A DNA stretch of 64,000 nt from CAZLDI01 sp964558415 (GCA_964558415.1 CAZLDI010000011.1:1-64000), one strand, 5' to 3'; counted from the first letter of the stretch, positions 17,659 through 26,643 are shown. The notes: generated by a model not told the origin, from the sequence alone. Made by a program: numbers and translations.

Positions 17659-18231
17659 ATGGCCGAACGGGTCTCCACGGAAGCCGCCGAGAAGGCACTG
17701 AGGGAGGTGGGTGCGCTACTGGAGGGCCACTTCCAGCTGGCGTCAGGTCGCCACTCGTCCGTATACGTGGAGAAGTTCCGCCTCCTGGAGCGCCCGCCGC
17801 AAACGGAGGCCCTTTGTCGCATGATCGCGCACTGGGCGCGCAGCCTGCGCCCCGAGCTCGTTGCCGGACCTACAACGGGCGGCGTGATCCTGAGCTATGA
17901 GGTCGCGCGCCTTCTCGGATTGCGCGGCATCTTCGCTGAAGCAGTCGATGGACGCGGGCGCTCATTTCAGCGCGGCTTTACGATTGCCCCAGGGGAACGA
18001 ACGCTCGTTGTTGACGACGTGCTCACGACCGGTGGGAGCGTGCGAGATGTGCTGGATGCAGTGCGGCGCGCAGGCGGTGAGCCGGCGGGAGTTGCGATGC
18101 TGATCGATCGCACCAGCGGAAAGACCGATTTCGGCGTCCCATTCTTCGCGTGCCTGACGCTGGACCTCCCGTCATACGCAGCCGATGCCTGCCCCCTGTG
18201 TGATGCTGGGCTTCCTCTGAAGGAAACTTAG
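17659..18231 (+). CDS. pyrE: Orotate phosphoribosyltransferase
   Basis: A 190-residue enzyme that joins orotate and PRPP to make orotidine monophosphate in pyrimidine synthesis. The PRPP-binding motif is 'TLVVDDVLTTGGS' at about residues 113-125, and 'FQLASGRHSSVYVEKF' near the N-terminus is the orotate-side signature. It starts directly after the lepB stop with no gap, so it is probably co-transcribed and translationally coupled. The C-terminal 'CPLCDAGLPL' is seen in the long-form bacterial PyrE group. Confidence 0.93.
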   Translation: MAERVSTEAAEKALREVGALLEGHFQLASGRHSSVYVEKFRLLERPPQTEALCRMIAHWARSLRPELVAGPTTGGVILSYEVARLLGLRGIFAEAVDGRGRSFQRGFTIAPGERTLVVDDVLTTGGSVRDVLDAVRRAGGEPAGVAMLIDRTSGKTDFGVPFFACLTLDLPSYAADACPLCDAGLPLKET

Positions 18232-18239
18232 GCCAGGAC

Positions 18240-18263
18240 CGGGGCCAGACCGGTACGGCCCCG
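18240..18263 (+). terminator. Possible terminator hairpin after pyrE
   Basis: A 7-bp stem (cggggcc with ggccccg) and 10-base loop lie just after the pyrE stop. There is no T-run, so intrinsic termination is uncertain. Confidence 0.3.
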
Positions 18264-18316
18264 CTCCCCTCACTCGAAGGAAGACGAAGGCATGACCTGC
18301 TGACGGAGCCCTCGGT

Positions 18317-18322
18317 TATGCT
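18317..18322 (+). promoter_or_regulatory. -10-like hexamer TATGCT
   Basis: The hexamer ends 6 nt before the GTG at 18329, so the predicted transcription start coincides with the start codon (leaderless message). Confidence 0.4.
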
Positions 18323-18328
18323 GGACGG

Positions 18329-18751
18329 GTGGAGTTGTCTGAAGTTGAGCTGGACTTCGTGTGCCGCCAGCGGGTCGCGCATCTCGCGACCTCGGATGCG
18401 CACGGAGCCCCGCACGTTGTGCCGGTGTGCTTCGCGTATGAAGACGGTCACTTCTACGTCTCAGTGGACGAGAAGCCGAAGCGCAGCGTCCGCCTGAAGC
18501 GCGTCCGCAACATCGAGGAGAACGCGCAGGTCGCGCTCGTGTTCGACCATTACGACGAGGACTGGTCGCGGTTGGGTTGGGTGATGGTGCGTGGCGAGGC
18601 GGCCATCATCCACGAAGGCGCGGAACACCGGCGCGCCCTGTCCTCGCTGCGCGACAAGTACCGGCAGTACGTTTCGATGGCCCTCGAAGGGCGTCCGATC
18701 GTCTCTGTCAGTGCGGAGCGCGTATCAAGCTGGGGACGCCTGGCTCCTTAA
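18329..18751 (+). CDS. PPOX-class F420-dependent oxidoreductase (TIGR03668-like)
   Basis: A 140-residue split-barrel protein of the pyridoxamine-5'-phosphate oxidase superfamily. 'RVAHLATSDAHGAPHVVPVCFAYEDGHFYVSVDEKPKR' (residues 15-51, in parts) and 'NPRVALVFDHYDEDW'-like text at residues 65-78 match the TIGR03668 subgroup, whose characterised relatives bind F420 rather than FMN. It starts at GTG 18329 immediately after a -10-like hexamer. Substrate unknown. With the DUF385 genes this indicates that the organism uses F420. Confidence 0.8.
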   Translation: MELSEVELDFVCRQRVAHLATSDAHGAPHVVPVCFAYEDGHFYVSVDEKPKRSVRLKRVRNIEENAQVALVFDHYDEDWSRLGWVMVRGEAAIIHEGAEHRRALSSLRDKYRQYVSMALEGRPIVSVSAERVSSWGRLAP

Positions 18752-18960
18752 GCAGGCGGCTTCGCGCGCGTCTCGGGCTCGAAGCCCGCGGTTTTGTGGC
18801 TGCTGTCGCAGAAGGGCTTGGTCTGGGAGTGGCCGCAGCGGCAGAGGGTAAAGACTTCGCCGGGCAGCTCAAACTCGTTGCCGTCCGAGTCGATCACCTT
18901 GATCGGCCCCTGAACGCGGTAAGGGCCGTTGGGCCGGACTATGATCTGCGGTTCAGACAA
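18748..18960 (-). CDS. CDGSH-type iron-sulfur protein
   Basis: A 70-residue protein with the CDGSH/mitoNEET motif: CRCGHSQTKPFCDSSH at about residues 42-57, the three Cys and one His that hold a [2Fe-2S] cluster. A TTG start at 18960 is favoured because 'gaaagga' lies 8 nt upstream; an earlier TTG at 18996 is possible. The 3' ends of this gene and the F420 enzyme gene overlap by four bases (convergent). Role is presumably electron transfer or iron-sulfur handling in the cytoplasm. Confidence 0.85.
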   Translation of the reverse strand: MSEPQIIVRPNGPYRVQGPIKVIDSDGNEFELPGEVFTLCRCGHSQTKPFCDSSHKTAGFEPETRAKPPA

Positions 18961-19030
18961 GATGTATTTCCTTTCAAAGGGGTGGCCTGTCGGCAACGAT
19001 GATAGCAGATGGCGCCGCTTGCCGACTCAG

Positions 19031-19663
19031 CTAGATGTGCTGCTTCAGGAACGGCGAGACCGTCTCGGCCAGGCGATCGTCTGAGCCCCACCAGAAGTGG
19101 TCGACGCCGCGGAGAACAACCATCTCCGCAGTTGGGCCGAACAACTTCACGAAGTCCGTCAGGTCGTCGACATCCGAGTACTCGTCCTCGTCTCCTGAGA
19201 CGAAGAGCGCCGGGCATGCTGGACGCGCCTCCGGCAATACCATGACCGTCGGTAGCGAGACCGCGACCAGCGCGCGTGTCTCTGCACTCGCGGACGCGAT
19301 GAGCGCCATCATTGCGCCGAACGAGTACCCGGCGAGCGCCAGACGGCTGGAATCGACCTCTGGTCGCGAGCGCAGGAAGTCCAGCGCGGCGAGCACGTCA
19401 TCCCGTTCGCCGCGGCCTTCATCGTGCGTTCCTTCGCTTGCGCCGACGCCGCGGAAGTTGAAACGCAGCGCGGCTAATCCGGCTTCGTTGGCGACTTTGC
19501 AGAGCGTGTGGACCACGTTGTTACGCATGTCGCCACCGTACAGCGGGTGGGGGTGACAGACGACGAGCGCGGGCGCCGGCGTTGATTCGGGTAAGTGGAG
19601 CAGGCCTTCCAGCGTCAGGCCGCCGCTCGTGAAGGAGATGGCCTGTCCTTCACTGATCGTCAT
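19031..19663 (-). CDS. Alpha/beta hydrolase (dienelactone hydrolase-like)
   Basis: A 210-residue serine hydrolase. 'VVCHPHPLYGGDMRNNVV' at about residues 34-51 is characteristic of a small alpha/beta hydrolase group; GYSFG (about 107-111) holds the nucleophile, the Asp follows in 'VSGDEDEY' and the His in 'GVDHFWW'. No signal peptide. A TACAAT hexamer at 19674-19679 on the same strand lies 10 nt before the ATG, again suggesting a very short leader. Natural substrate unknown. Confidence 0.85.
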   Translation of the reverse strand: MTISEGQAISFTSGGLTLEGLLHLPESTPAPALVVCHPHPLYGGDMRNNVVHTLCKVANEAGLAALRFNFRGVGASEGTHDEGRGERDDVLAALDFLRSRPEVDSSRLALAGYSFGAMMALIASASAETRALVAVSLPTVMVLPEARPACPALFVSGDEDEYSDVDDLTDFVKLFGPTAEMVVLRGVDHFWWGSDDRLAETVSPFLKQHI

Positions 19664-19673
19664 GATGCGCCCG

Positions 19674-19679
19674 ATTGTA
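19674..19679 (-). promoter_or_regulatory. -10-like hexamer TACAAT
   Basis: Read on the minus strand this hexamer ends 10 nt before the ATG at 19663, with no ribosome binding site between. Confidence 0.4.
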
Positions 19680-19719
19680 GCACGCGAACCGTGTATCTAC
19701 CGCGTGATACCCTTTCGCC

Positions 19720-20565
19720 ATGCTCAGCCCTGTCATCTCCCGCTTTCAGGCACAGCCGCTGCTAGACGCCAGGCGTCATGGCGTGGGTGAAGCTTCGACG
19801 TCCATCGACCTGGGCCTGACCACCTGCTCGGCTTTGCTTGGCGCGGACGGCATCACCTTAGATGGCGGCCGGACTGTCTCATGGCAGGCGCTGGAGGAGA
19901 TTGCCGGAGATGAGGGCGGCTGCTTCGTGATCGAGGACAGTGCGGGGGGGAGGATCCAATGCTTTTCTGAGGAAACGAATCGGGCGTATTCGCTTTGGGC
20001 GACGGCGGGGGCGCCGACGATGCTGGTCTCGGGAGTGACGATGCACCGCATCAAAGGCATCGATCCGCTGGAAGACACGCGGCGCAAGCTGCGGACGATC
20101 GAGCCGGTCAGCGGGCGGGTTTTAGATACGGCGACGGGCCTGGGGTACACGGCGATCGAGGCGTCGAGGACGGCGCGGGAGGTGGTGACGATCGAGCTTG
20201 ACCCGGCGGCGCTGGAGATCGCGCGGCTCAATCCGTGGTCGCGTGGGTTGTTCGAGTCAGCGAAGATCCGGCAGGTGGTGTGGGATTCGTTTTCGTTGGT
20301 GCAGAGCCTCGAAGACGGGGGTTTTTCGCGCGTGATCCACGACCCGCCGGCGATGCGGTTGGCGGGGGAGTTGTATTCGCTGGAGTTCTACAGGCAGTTG
20401 CACCGGGTGCTTGAAGAGGGCGCGCGGTTGTTCCATTACGTCGGGGATCCGGCGAGCAAGTCGGGGGCGCGGGTGACGGCGGGGGTGATGCGGCGGCTGG
20501 GGGAGGCGGGGTTCCGGGAGGTGCGGCGGTGCCCGGAGGCGTACGGGGTGTCGGCGCGGAGGTGA
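19720..20565 (+). CDS. SAM-dependent methyltransferase (COG2521-like)
   Basis: A 281-residue protein with an N-terminal domain of about 110 residues followed by a Rossmann methyltransferase fold. Motif I is 'VLDTATGLGYTAIEA' (about 136-150), motif II 'VVTIELDPAALEIA', and 'RVIHDPPAM' (about 209-217) is the catalytic-loop position. The layout resembles the predicted methyltransferases of COG2521, common in archaea and present in some bacteria; the target is not known. The coding sequence ends where a block of cacagag-type repeats begins. Confidence 0.75.
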   Translation: MLSPVISRFQAQPLLDARRHGVGEASTSIDLGLTTCSALLGADGITLDGGRTVSWQALEEIAGDEGGCFVIEDSAGGRIQCFSEETNRAYSLWATAGAPTMLVSGVTMHRIKGIDPLEDTRRKLRTIEPVSGRVLDTATGLGYTAIEASRTAREVVTIELDPAALEIARLNPWSRGLFESAKIRQVVWDSFSLVQSLEDGGFSRVIHDPPAMRLAGELYSLEFYRQLHRVLEEGARLFHYVGDPASKSGARVTAGVMRRLGEAGFREVRRCPEAYGVSARR

Positions 20566-20905
20566 TTCGGGTCCACAGAGGACACAGAAGGGCACGGGAG
20601 GACACAGAGGGGACGGGGTTGGCGGGTGGGAGGGGCAGCGAGGGGACGGAGGGGAATTTTGGGGTCCACAGAGGACACAGAGGGGCACGGGAGGTTTGGG
20701 TGGGATTGACCGCGAGGACACGGAAGGTTTGGCCGCGGATTGGCGCGGATTGGGCGCGGATGGGGTTTCTTGAGGTGGTCCACAGAGGGCACGGAAGGAC
20801 ACAGAGGGTCTGTGGGGATTGAGTCAGGCTGAAGCCTGACCCACGATTTGTGCCGGGATCTACGGAGGGCACGGAAGGGCGCAGAGGGCCACGCGGGGCC
20901 ACCAT
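20566..20905. repeat. cacagag-type repeat block
   Basis: This stretch is built from imperfect copies of 'ccacagaggacacagaggggcacgg' (given here in pieces) and 'ccgcggattggcgcggatt'. A run of about 110 bases (roughly 20691-20800) is repeated nearly exactly at about 38460-38570. Open frames through it are Pro/Arg-rich and judged artefacts. Related blocks lie at 22370-22621, 37029-37155, 38434-38700, 47353-47430 and 63352-63584. Nothing else is supported up to 21058. Confidence 0.8.
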
Positions 20906-21058
20906 TACGCGGCGGTTGTGGTGTTGTCGCGAGGCGTTGAGGTGTGGGTAGGGGTGTGCGGCGATGGGTCCCTCGACTGCGCTGCGGCGCGCTCGGGATG
21001 ACAAATGGTAACGTTGCGGTGCGGGCGGTACGACGGTGTTGGGCGGGCGGGAGGGGGA

Positions 21059-21151
21059 GGGCGGGTTGGCAGGCTCCGGTGGCTGCCAAAACGACCTCGC
21101 GCGCCGGGGTCTCCGGGGGTGACGCCAACGTTCGTGCCGGGAAACCCGCCC
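21059..21151 (+). repeat. 93-bp element with terminal inverted repeats, single copy
   Basis: The unit starts gggcgggttg and ends aaacccgccc, so its ends are near-perfect 10-bp inverted repeats. The interior has the blocks acctcgcgcg and cgggggtgac shared with the array at 33241-34403. It stops 23 bases before the broken cupin gene. Confidence 0.75.
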
Positions 21152-21174
21152 CTACCGAAGCTACGCTGAATCGC

Positions 21175-21327
21175 GGAATGCGTGTCGCGATGGCAGATGG
21201 AAGTGAGTTCGAGTCCGGCCCTGGAGATGTGGCGGTGATACCACCGGGGCACGATGCCTGGGTCGTCGGCGACGAGACGGTTGTGGTGGTTGATTGGGGT
21301 GGTGCAGCCAGCTACGCGAAGCGCTGA
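21175..21327 (+). pseudogene. Cupin-domain protein, C-terminal remnant
   Basis: The last 50 codons of a small cupin: 'RMAMADGSEFESGPGDV'-like text (actual GMRVAMADGSEFESGPGDVA) followed by 'VIPPGHDAWVVGDE', the usual C-terminal half of short cupins. The N-terminal half, including the first metal-binding motif, is missing. The 93-bp element ends just upstream, so the gene was probably cut by repeat insertion or rearrangement. The frame happens to continue open into the repeat, but the resulting N-terminus is not cupin-like. Confidence 0.7.
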
Positions 21328-21426
21328 GAGCAGGCGAAGCCTCGAACCCCTGAGTCAGATGCTATGGGCCAAGCGGCAGAGCGTCAACGCAACGCCGCAG
21401 CATTATGCCCGCCGCCGGCTCGCCCC

Positions 21427-22308
21427 TTAGGTGAACAGAGGCGACATCACGGCCCGCGTGACCATTGATTCCATCTGCGACTCGGGGGGAGGGGCCTCGT
21501 AGCGCTCGGCGGCGTTCAGGATCTTTTCGAGCAGGCCCAAGTCCGACGAGCTGTTGAGGAAGGCTCTCTGGTGGCCGAGGACCCAGTGCACGGCGAGGTC
21601 AATATCGGCTTGCTCAGCCAGGGCTTCGTACCAGGTCCTGGTTGTCCGTTCCTTCTCCCCCCAGGGGCCCACCGTCAGGCTCTTTATGGTCTGCATTGCT
21701 ACCTCCCGTTGGCGGCAGGTCTCGGCCAACGCAGCGAATTCGGCGGCGTAATGCGGATTCTGGAGCATCGTGTAGTTGAGGGGGAGGAGAACGGCGTCGA
21801 AAGGGAAGCGTTCCAAGCTGCGGCGGTGCATCTCCGCGACCGTGACGCCGTGGCCCGTGACCCCTATGAAGCGCACCAGTCCCTGGCCTCGCGCCTCGAT
21901 CGCCGCTTCGAGCGCGCCACCGGGGCCCATCGCTTGCTCCCACTCAGCCGGGTCGACGAGGTTATGAAGCTGCCAGAGGTCGATGGACTCGACGCGGAGC
22001 CGTTCCAGGGAACGACGCAGCTCCGCTTTCGCAGCGTCGTATCCGCGTTCACCTGTCTTGGTAGCCAGGAAGAAGCGGTCGCGGTGGCGTTCCATCCAGA
22101 CGCCGACGTGGTCTTCCGCCTCTCCGTAACTGGCGGCGACGTCAATGTGGTTGATGCCGTGCTCAAGCAGGAGCGCAAGAGCCCGCTGTTCAACCTTCGG
22201 GTTCGCTGTCCAGAAGGCGGCGGCACCGAAGATGACGCGGCTGCTCTTGTGGCCGGTGCGACCGAAGTCCTGCAGAGGGATCAATGGTGTCGTCTCGTCA
22301 TGGCGCAA
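21427..22308 (-). CDS. Aldo/keto reductase
   Basis: A 293-residue NADPH-dependent TIM-barrel oxidoreductase. The catalytic tetrad can be placed: Asp and Tyr in 'HIDVAASYGEAEDHVG' (about residues 54-69), Lys in 'FLATKTGERGY' and His in 'IDLWQLHNL'. C-terminal 'AVHWVLGHQRAFLNSSSDL' fits the cofactor-binding end. Starts are ambiguous: TTG at 22308 or TTG at 22284 ('IPLQDFGRTG' is the usual family opening). Substrate unknown. Confidence 0.88.
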   Translation of the reverse strand: MRHDETTPLIPLQDFGRTGHKSSRVIFGAAAFWTANPKVEQRALALLLEHGINHIDVAASYGEAEDHVGVWMERHRDRFFLATKTGERGYDAAKAELRRSLERLRVESIDLWQLHNLVDPAEWEQAMGPGGALEAAIEARGQGLVRFIGVTGHGVTVAEMHRRSLERFPFDAVLLPLNYTMLQNPHYAAEFAALAETCRQREVAMQTIKSLTVGPWGEKERTTRTWYEALAEQADIDLAVHWVLGHQRAFLNSSSDLGLLEKILNAAERYEAPPPESQMESMVTRAVMSPLFT

Positions 22309-22369
22309 TTACTCTAAGTCCGCTTGCCGCCGTATAGCAAGCTCCGCCGGCTGCGGGTGCGGGCACTAC

Positions 22370-22621
22370 CACAGAGGGCGCAGAGGGGCGCGGAGGGGCA
22401 CTGACGGTTTGGCCACGGATTAGCACGGATTAGGCGCGGATTAGAGGTCCTGAGGGGTGTTGAGGGATCGCCACAGAGGGCGCAGAGGGGCGCGGAGGGC
22501 ACACTGAGTCATTTTGGGGATCGAGGGGACGGAGGGGTTGGCCACGGATTAGCACGGATTTGGCGCGGATTAGAGGTCCTGAGGGGTGTTGAGGGATCGC
22601 CGCAGAGGAGGCAGAGGAGCG
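22370..22621. repeat. cacagag-type repeat block with internal tandem duplication
   Basis: Contains 'ccacagagggcgcagagg' units and two nearly identical stretches of about 95 bases, roughly 22400-22494 and 22527-22621, each with 'ggccacggattagcacgg' and 'gaggtcctgaggggtgttg'. No gene is supported. Confidence 0.8.
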
Positions 22622-22780
22622 CAGTGGGCTGTTGAGCGCGTAGCTGTAGCGGTTGAGCGCCTGGGGGTTGCCGGCGCCGGGGACGATCGTGTCGGCACTG
22701 ATGAAGCGCCCGATGTCGGCGTTGCAGAGGCGGGCGCCCCTTCGGGTTGCGCTCTGGACAAGCTCCGTGGTGTTCCCCAT
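22622..22780 (-). pseudogene. RHS repeat-associated core remnant
   Basis: About 53 codons spell a decayed RHS/YD-repeat core: 'DIGRFISADTIVPGAG' followed by 'NPQALNRYSYALNSPL', the highly conserved motif just before the variable C-terminal toxin tip of Rhs/polymorphic toxin proteins. Nothing upstream or downstream continues the protein; repeat DNA follows immediately. It marks the former presence of a large Rhs gene. Confidence 0.7.
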
Positions 22781-22801
22781 ATCCGAGTCGGCTTTCGGTA
22801 C

Positions 22802-23530
22802 TCAAAGAGCGAGGGTCTGGCCAAATTCCTTCAGGCGCCTGCGGCGCAGCGCGTAGTCCTGCAGCGCCGCCGCCATCTCCGCCCAGAACTCCAGCCCGTG
22901 ATTGCGCACTCTCAGGTGCAGCAGCTCATGCACCACGACGTAGTCGATCAGGGCCGGCTCTGCCATCACAATCCGCCAGTTGAAGCGGATCGTGCCGTCG
23001 GGCGCGCAGCTACCCCAGCGCTGCCGCTGGTCTCGTGTGGCGATCCGCTTGACCTGACAGCCCAGCCTGTCACCCCAGAGGAGGACCCTTACCCTCAGCC
23101 GCTCCTGCGCCCGCTGCTTGTACCATCGCGTGATCGCGTGGAGTATCGCCTCGCGTCTGTCGTCGCCTCTCAGGTGTTCTGGAACGGCGACGCGAAAGCT
23201 CCAGTGATCGAACCTCACGTCGACTCGCCGGACGTCAGCAGCCTCGACGAAGAGGCGCACCTGTCTTCCCAAGTATGGGAGCGACTCCCCGCTGACGAAC
23301 TGCTTCGGGTGCGGCCGAAGGGCTGACTCAGTGCTCTTGCGGATGATCCAACCGGCCCGCCGTTGGACGATTCGAGCGACCTCCGTAGCTGTCGCTTTGG
23401 CGGGCGCGGACACCAGCACGCCCTCACCTGGATCGAGCGTGATCTCGATCGTCTTCTTTCGTCGTCGGCTGCGTCGGATCGAGTACCCGATCGTGGTGGC
23501 GCCGAAGGTTACGCTGTCACGCTCAGCCAC
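22802..23530 (-). CDS. YgjP-type (DUF45) zinc metallopeptidase
   Basis: A 242-residue protein with 'RWGSCAPDGTIRFNWRIVM' and the zinc-binding 'VVHELLHLRVRNHGLEFW' (HExxH plus downstream His), the signature of YgjP/DUF45 metallopeptidases. This family is often encoded next to hsdR in type I restriction loci. The GTG at 23530 overlaps the end of hsdR by eight bases, so it belongs to the same transcript. The open frame extends further upstream inside hsdR but without family similarity. Its role in restriction loci is not known. Confidence 0.85.
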   Translation of the reverse strand: MAERDSVTFGATTIGYSIRRSRRRKKTIEITLDPGEGVLVSAPAKATATEVARIVQRRAGWIIRKSTESALRPHPKQFVSGESLPYLGRQVRLFVEAADVRRVDVRFDHWSFRVAVPEHLRGDDRREAILHAITRWYKQRAQERLRVRVLLWGDRLGCQVKRIATRDQRQRWGSCAPDGTIRFNWRIVMAEPALIDYVVVHELLHLRVRNHGLEFWAEMAAALQDYALRRRRLKEFGQTLAL

Positions 23531-26500
23531 GGGCTGCCTTGCGCCGCGCGATATCCACCATGCTTCGGGCCAGGTCTTCAACATCCTCCGCCGACAGGCT
23601 ATCCAGCTCCCGCAGCTCACGTTTGATATCTCGGCGCATCTCTCGCTGAACGTCGTCGTTCGTATACCAGTCGATGATCGACTGGCCCTTCCTCATGATC
23701 TGTTCGATCTTCAACGCGCTGGCCTTCAACCCATCGTTGAAATCGGTGCGATATGCAGGTCGCTCCTCGCGAACGCGTGGCTCGCCCTCCCCTGTCGATC
23801 CGCCCTCCGTGGACTGTTCGAGCAGTTCGTACAGCGCGAACGACAGCTCGGTCAGGCCCTGATCGGCTGCCGCCTGCGCCTCTCCGATGGCGTCTTGCTT
23901 CAGCTGTATCATCCTGCGGCAGGCTTCCGCAGCGTCGATGAGGCGCTGCTTCATCTCGTCGATGATGCGTTGCAGTTGCTGAGAAAGCTTCTCGTAGAAC
24001 ACGGGATTCTCCGCGATCCGCTCCTTGATTTGCGCGCGGATGGCGTGCTCCATCACCGACGCCCGCGCCTCGTCGTGCGGAAGCTGGCTGATCTTCTCCT
24101 GGAAGTTGGCGTCGAGGATCGAGACCGGCTTCATTAGTTCGCGCACTTCGGCGTCGATGCGGCTGTCCAGCAGCTGCTTGACCTTCATCGAGACGCCGCT
24201 CCAGTCCACATGGGCCTTCTCGCGAAGGAACTGCGCACGCACGTATGAGCGAATCCGCGTGAGTCGCGTCAACCGGTCGGTGTAGGCGAGCGCGCCCGCC
24301 GCCGGCAGGTAACGGTCCATGAGTCCCGCGAAATCCTTGTACCCGGCGTCGAACTTCTCGAAGAGATCTGCCCGAAGCTCCGTCGTCGCTGGATCGACGA
24401 AGACCTCGATGCACTCCCAGGCGTTGTCCAGTGACTTCCCTTTGAAGAACGCCTCCGCCTTCACGGCCGCGCTCTCGATGACAACCCCCGGGCTGTCTTC
24501 CAGCGGTTCGAGGCTGCTCTGGACGTCGCGCGGGTCGAACTCCGACAGCGCCGCCTCTAGCTCGTTCGAGACGCCGTAGTAGTCGACGATCAGGCCGTAT
24601 TCTTTCTCGGTCGTCACGCCGTCCGCGTGCCGCGAGAAACGGCGGTTGACGCGCGCTATCGCCTGTAGCAGGCCATGCTCACGCAGCGGCTTGTCGAGGT
24701 ACATCACCTGCTCGATCGGAGCATCGAAGCCGGTCAGCAGCATATCGACGACGACCAGCATCTCCGGCTTCCCGTCGGGGTCCTTGAACTGGTAGACGAT
24801 CTGCTCGTGATTGAGACCGCGAGCGATCGCGAACTCGGGTCCGTCGTCCGGTGTCGTTGTGATGATCGGATACGCCTCGATGTGGAACGAGTCGCTTAGC
24901 TTGGCCGCGTATTTGATTGCCGCTGCCCGGCTCGGTGCGACCACCTGGCATTTGAAGCCGTTGGCCTTGATTCGTTCCGTGTAGTGTCGCGCGATATCTT
25001 CCGCGATCATTTCGATCCGGCGGTCTGCCTCGGCGAGCGCATCCTTGTTGGCATATCGCCTCCGGATTTGCGCCCTCACGTCCTCCGGCTCATTGCTGAA
25101 AATCGTCTCAAAGAGACGGTCCAGCGTGTTCGCGCCGATGATCGAGAGCTCGGCGAGCCGCGCCTCGTACATGATCTGTACCGTCGCGTGGTCCGCGACT
25201 GACTCCGGAATCGTGTACTTGTCGATGAGCGGTCCGAACCGCCGCATCGTGCTCTTGCGGAAGCTCTTGTCGATCGGCGTGCCGGTGAAGCCCAGGAACG
25301 TCGCGCTCGGGAGCGCCTTCGCCATCTTCGCGCCGAGCAGTCCGTACTGCGTCCGGTGTGCCTCGTCCACCATCACGAAGACGTTGTCGGCGTCGTTCAG
25401 GGAATCGATGCGGCCGTTCTCGCCGGTCAGGGCGTCCTCGAACTTCTGGATTGTGGTCATGATCGTCCGGCCCGAGCCGAGCATCAGCAGCTTCCGCAGC
25501 TCTTTGGTCGAGCCGGCGTGCTCCGGCGCGGGGAAGCCGCAGCGCTTGAACGTCCCCGTGATCTGCGTATCGAGCTGCGTGCGGTCGGTCACGATGACGA
25601 TCGTCGGGTTGTCCAGGCGCGGCTCGCGGCGCAGCTTGGTCGCCAGCCAGAGCATCGTTAGCGACTTGCCGGAGCCCTGCGTATGCCAGACGACGCCGCC
25701 GCGCTCCTCGGGCTTCTCGTGCGTCAGCAGGCGGTCCATCGCCTTCCGGACCGCCCGGAACTGCTGGTAGCGCGGCAGCTTCTTGAGCAGGCGGCCGCGT
25801 TCCGGCTCGAAGACGACGAAGTCGCGCAGGACTTCGAGCAGCGTCGCCGGCGAGAGCAGGCCGACGATCAGTTGCGCCTGGCCCTTCGCCTCGGTGCCGA
25901 ACTGCTCCCGGACCGCCGCCTCTGTGTAGGGCTCGACGCACTTCCAGCCGGAGTAGACGTTCTCCGGCGCGGCGATCCCCGCGAACGCCGCGTCCGCCCC
26001 GCAGATGGCGACGCAGGCGAGGTTGTAGTAGAAGAGCTCAGGCGCGCCCGTGCCGTGAAACTCCGGGCCGGCCTCCTGGTAGCGCAGCATCTGCCGCACG
26101 GCGCGCACCTTCCAGACGTCCATCAGCGTCGGCGACTTCGCCTCGATGACGACGAGCGGGATGCCGTTGACGAAGAGGACGATGTCCGGCTTGACGACTC
26201 GCTCGTCATCCTCGGTCTTGCCGCCGGCCTCGTTGCCGCGCCGGACGCGCATCTGGTTCGTGACGACGAACTCGTTGCGGCCGGGCTGCTCGAAGTCGAA
26301 GAAGGCGGCCGTCCGCGTGCGGCGGCCGTCAGCGTCGTCCACCTCCAGCGGCAGGCCGTAAACGAGGTACTCGTGCACGAGCTGGTTGCGCGCCATGCCG
26401 ACAGCGTCCAGGTTCTCCAGCGCGAAGATGACGCGCTCGGCGTCGTTCTCCTTGAGCCACGGGTTGAGCCGCAGCAGCGCCGCCTTCAGCCGCCCCTTCA

Positions 26501-26639
26501 GCAGCACCTCGCGCTCGTTGTCCCGCTCCGGGGCGAGTATCTCGCGGGGCACGTACGTGTAACCGAGCCGCTGCAGCAGCGCGACCGCCGGAAGCTCGGC
26601 CTCGTTCAGCTCGTTGACCTTGTCGGCGGATGTGGTCAT
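23523..26639 (-). CDS. hsdR: Type I restriction endonuclease, R subunit
   Basis: A 1038-residue HsdR, the motor and nuclease subunit. The N-terminal PD-(D/E)xK nuclease has Asp152 (KPDIVLF) and EAK at 166-168. The superfamily 2 translocase has Walker A QGSGKS at 321-326, DEAH at 425-428 and TGTP at 452-455. The C-terminus is helical, for binding the methyltransferase. Length is standard. It is separated by only a few bases from the DUF6414-like gene upstream and overlaps the YgjP gene downstream, so it is in the middle of one operon with hsdS and hsdM. Confidence 0.95.
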   Translation of the reverse strand: MTTSADKVNELNEAELPAVALLQRLGYTYVPREILAPERDNEREVLLKGRLKAALLRLNPWLKENDAERVIFALENLDAVGMARNQLVHEYLVYGLPLEVDDADGRRTRTAAFFDFEQPGRNEFVVTNQMRVRRGNEAGGKTEDDERVVKPDIVLFVNGIPLVVIEAKSPTLMDVWKVRAVRQMLRYQEAGPEFHGTGAPELFYYNLACVAICGADAAFAGIAAPENVYSGWKCVEPYTEAAVREQFGTEAKGQAQLIVGLLSPATLLEVLRDFVVFEPERGRLLKKLPRYQQFRAVRKAMDRLLTHEKPEERGGVVWHTQGSGKSLTMLWLATKLRREPRLDNPTIVIVTDRTQLDTQITGTFKRCGFPAPEHAGSTKELRKLLMLGSGRTIMTTIQKFEDALTGENGRIDSLNDADNVFVMVDEAHRTQYGLLGAKMAKALPSATFLGFTGTPIDKSFRKSTMRRFGPLIDKYTIPESVADHATVQIMYEARLAELSIIGANTLDRLFETIFSNEPEDVRAQIRRRYANKDALAEADRRIEMIAEDIARHYTERIKANGFKCQVVAPSRAAAIKYAAKLSDSFHIEAYPIITTTPDDGPEFAIARGLNHEQIVYQFKDPDGKPEMLVVVDMLLTGFDAPIEQVMYLDKPLREHGLLQAIARVNRRFSRHADGVTTEKEYGLIVDYYGVSNELEAALSEFDPRDVQSSLEPLEDSPGVVIESAAVKAEAFFKGKSLDNAWECIEVFVDPATTELRADLFEKFDAGYKDFAGLMDRYLPAAGALAYTDRLTRLTRIRSYVRAQFLREKAHVDWSGVSMKVKQLLDSRIDAEVRELMKPVSILDANFQEKISQLPHDEARASVMEHAIRAQIKERIAENPVFYEKLSQQLQRIIDEMKQRLIDAAEACRRMIQLKQDAIGEAQAAADQGLTELSFALYELLEQSTEGGSTGEGEPRVREERPAYRTDFNDGLKASALKIEQIMRKGQSIIDWYTNDDVQREMRRDIKRELRELDSLSAEDVEDLARSMVDIARRKAARG

Positions 26640-26643
26640 GTCA

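Noticed and set aside
20228..21128. Pro-rich proteins on the minus strand
   Set aside because: They are translations of the cacagag repeat block.
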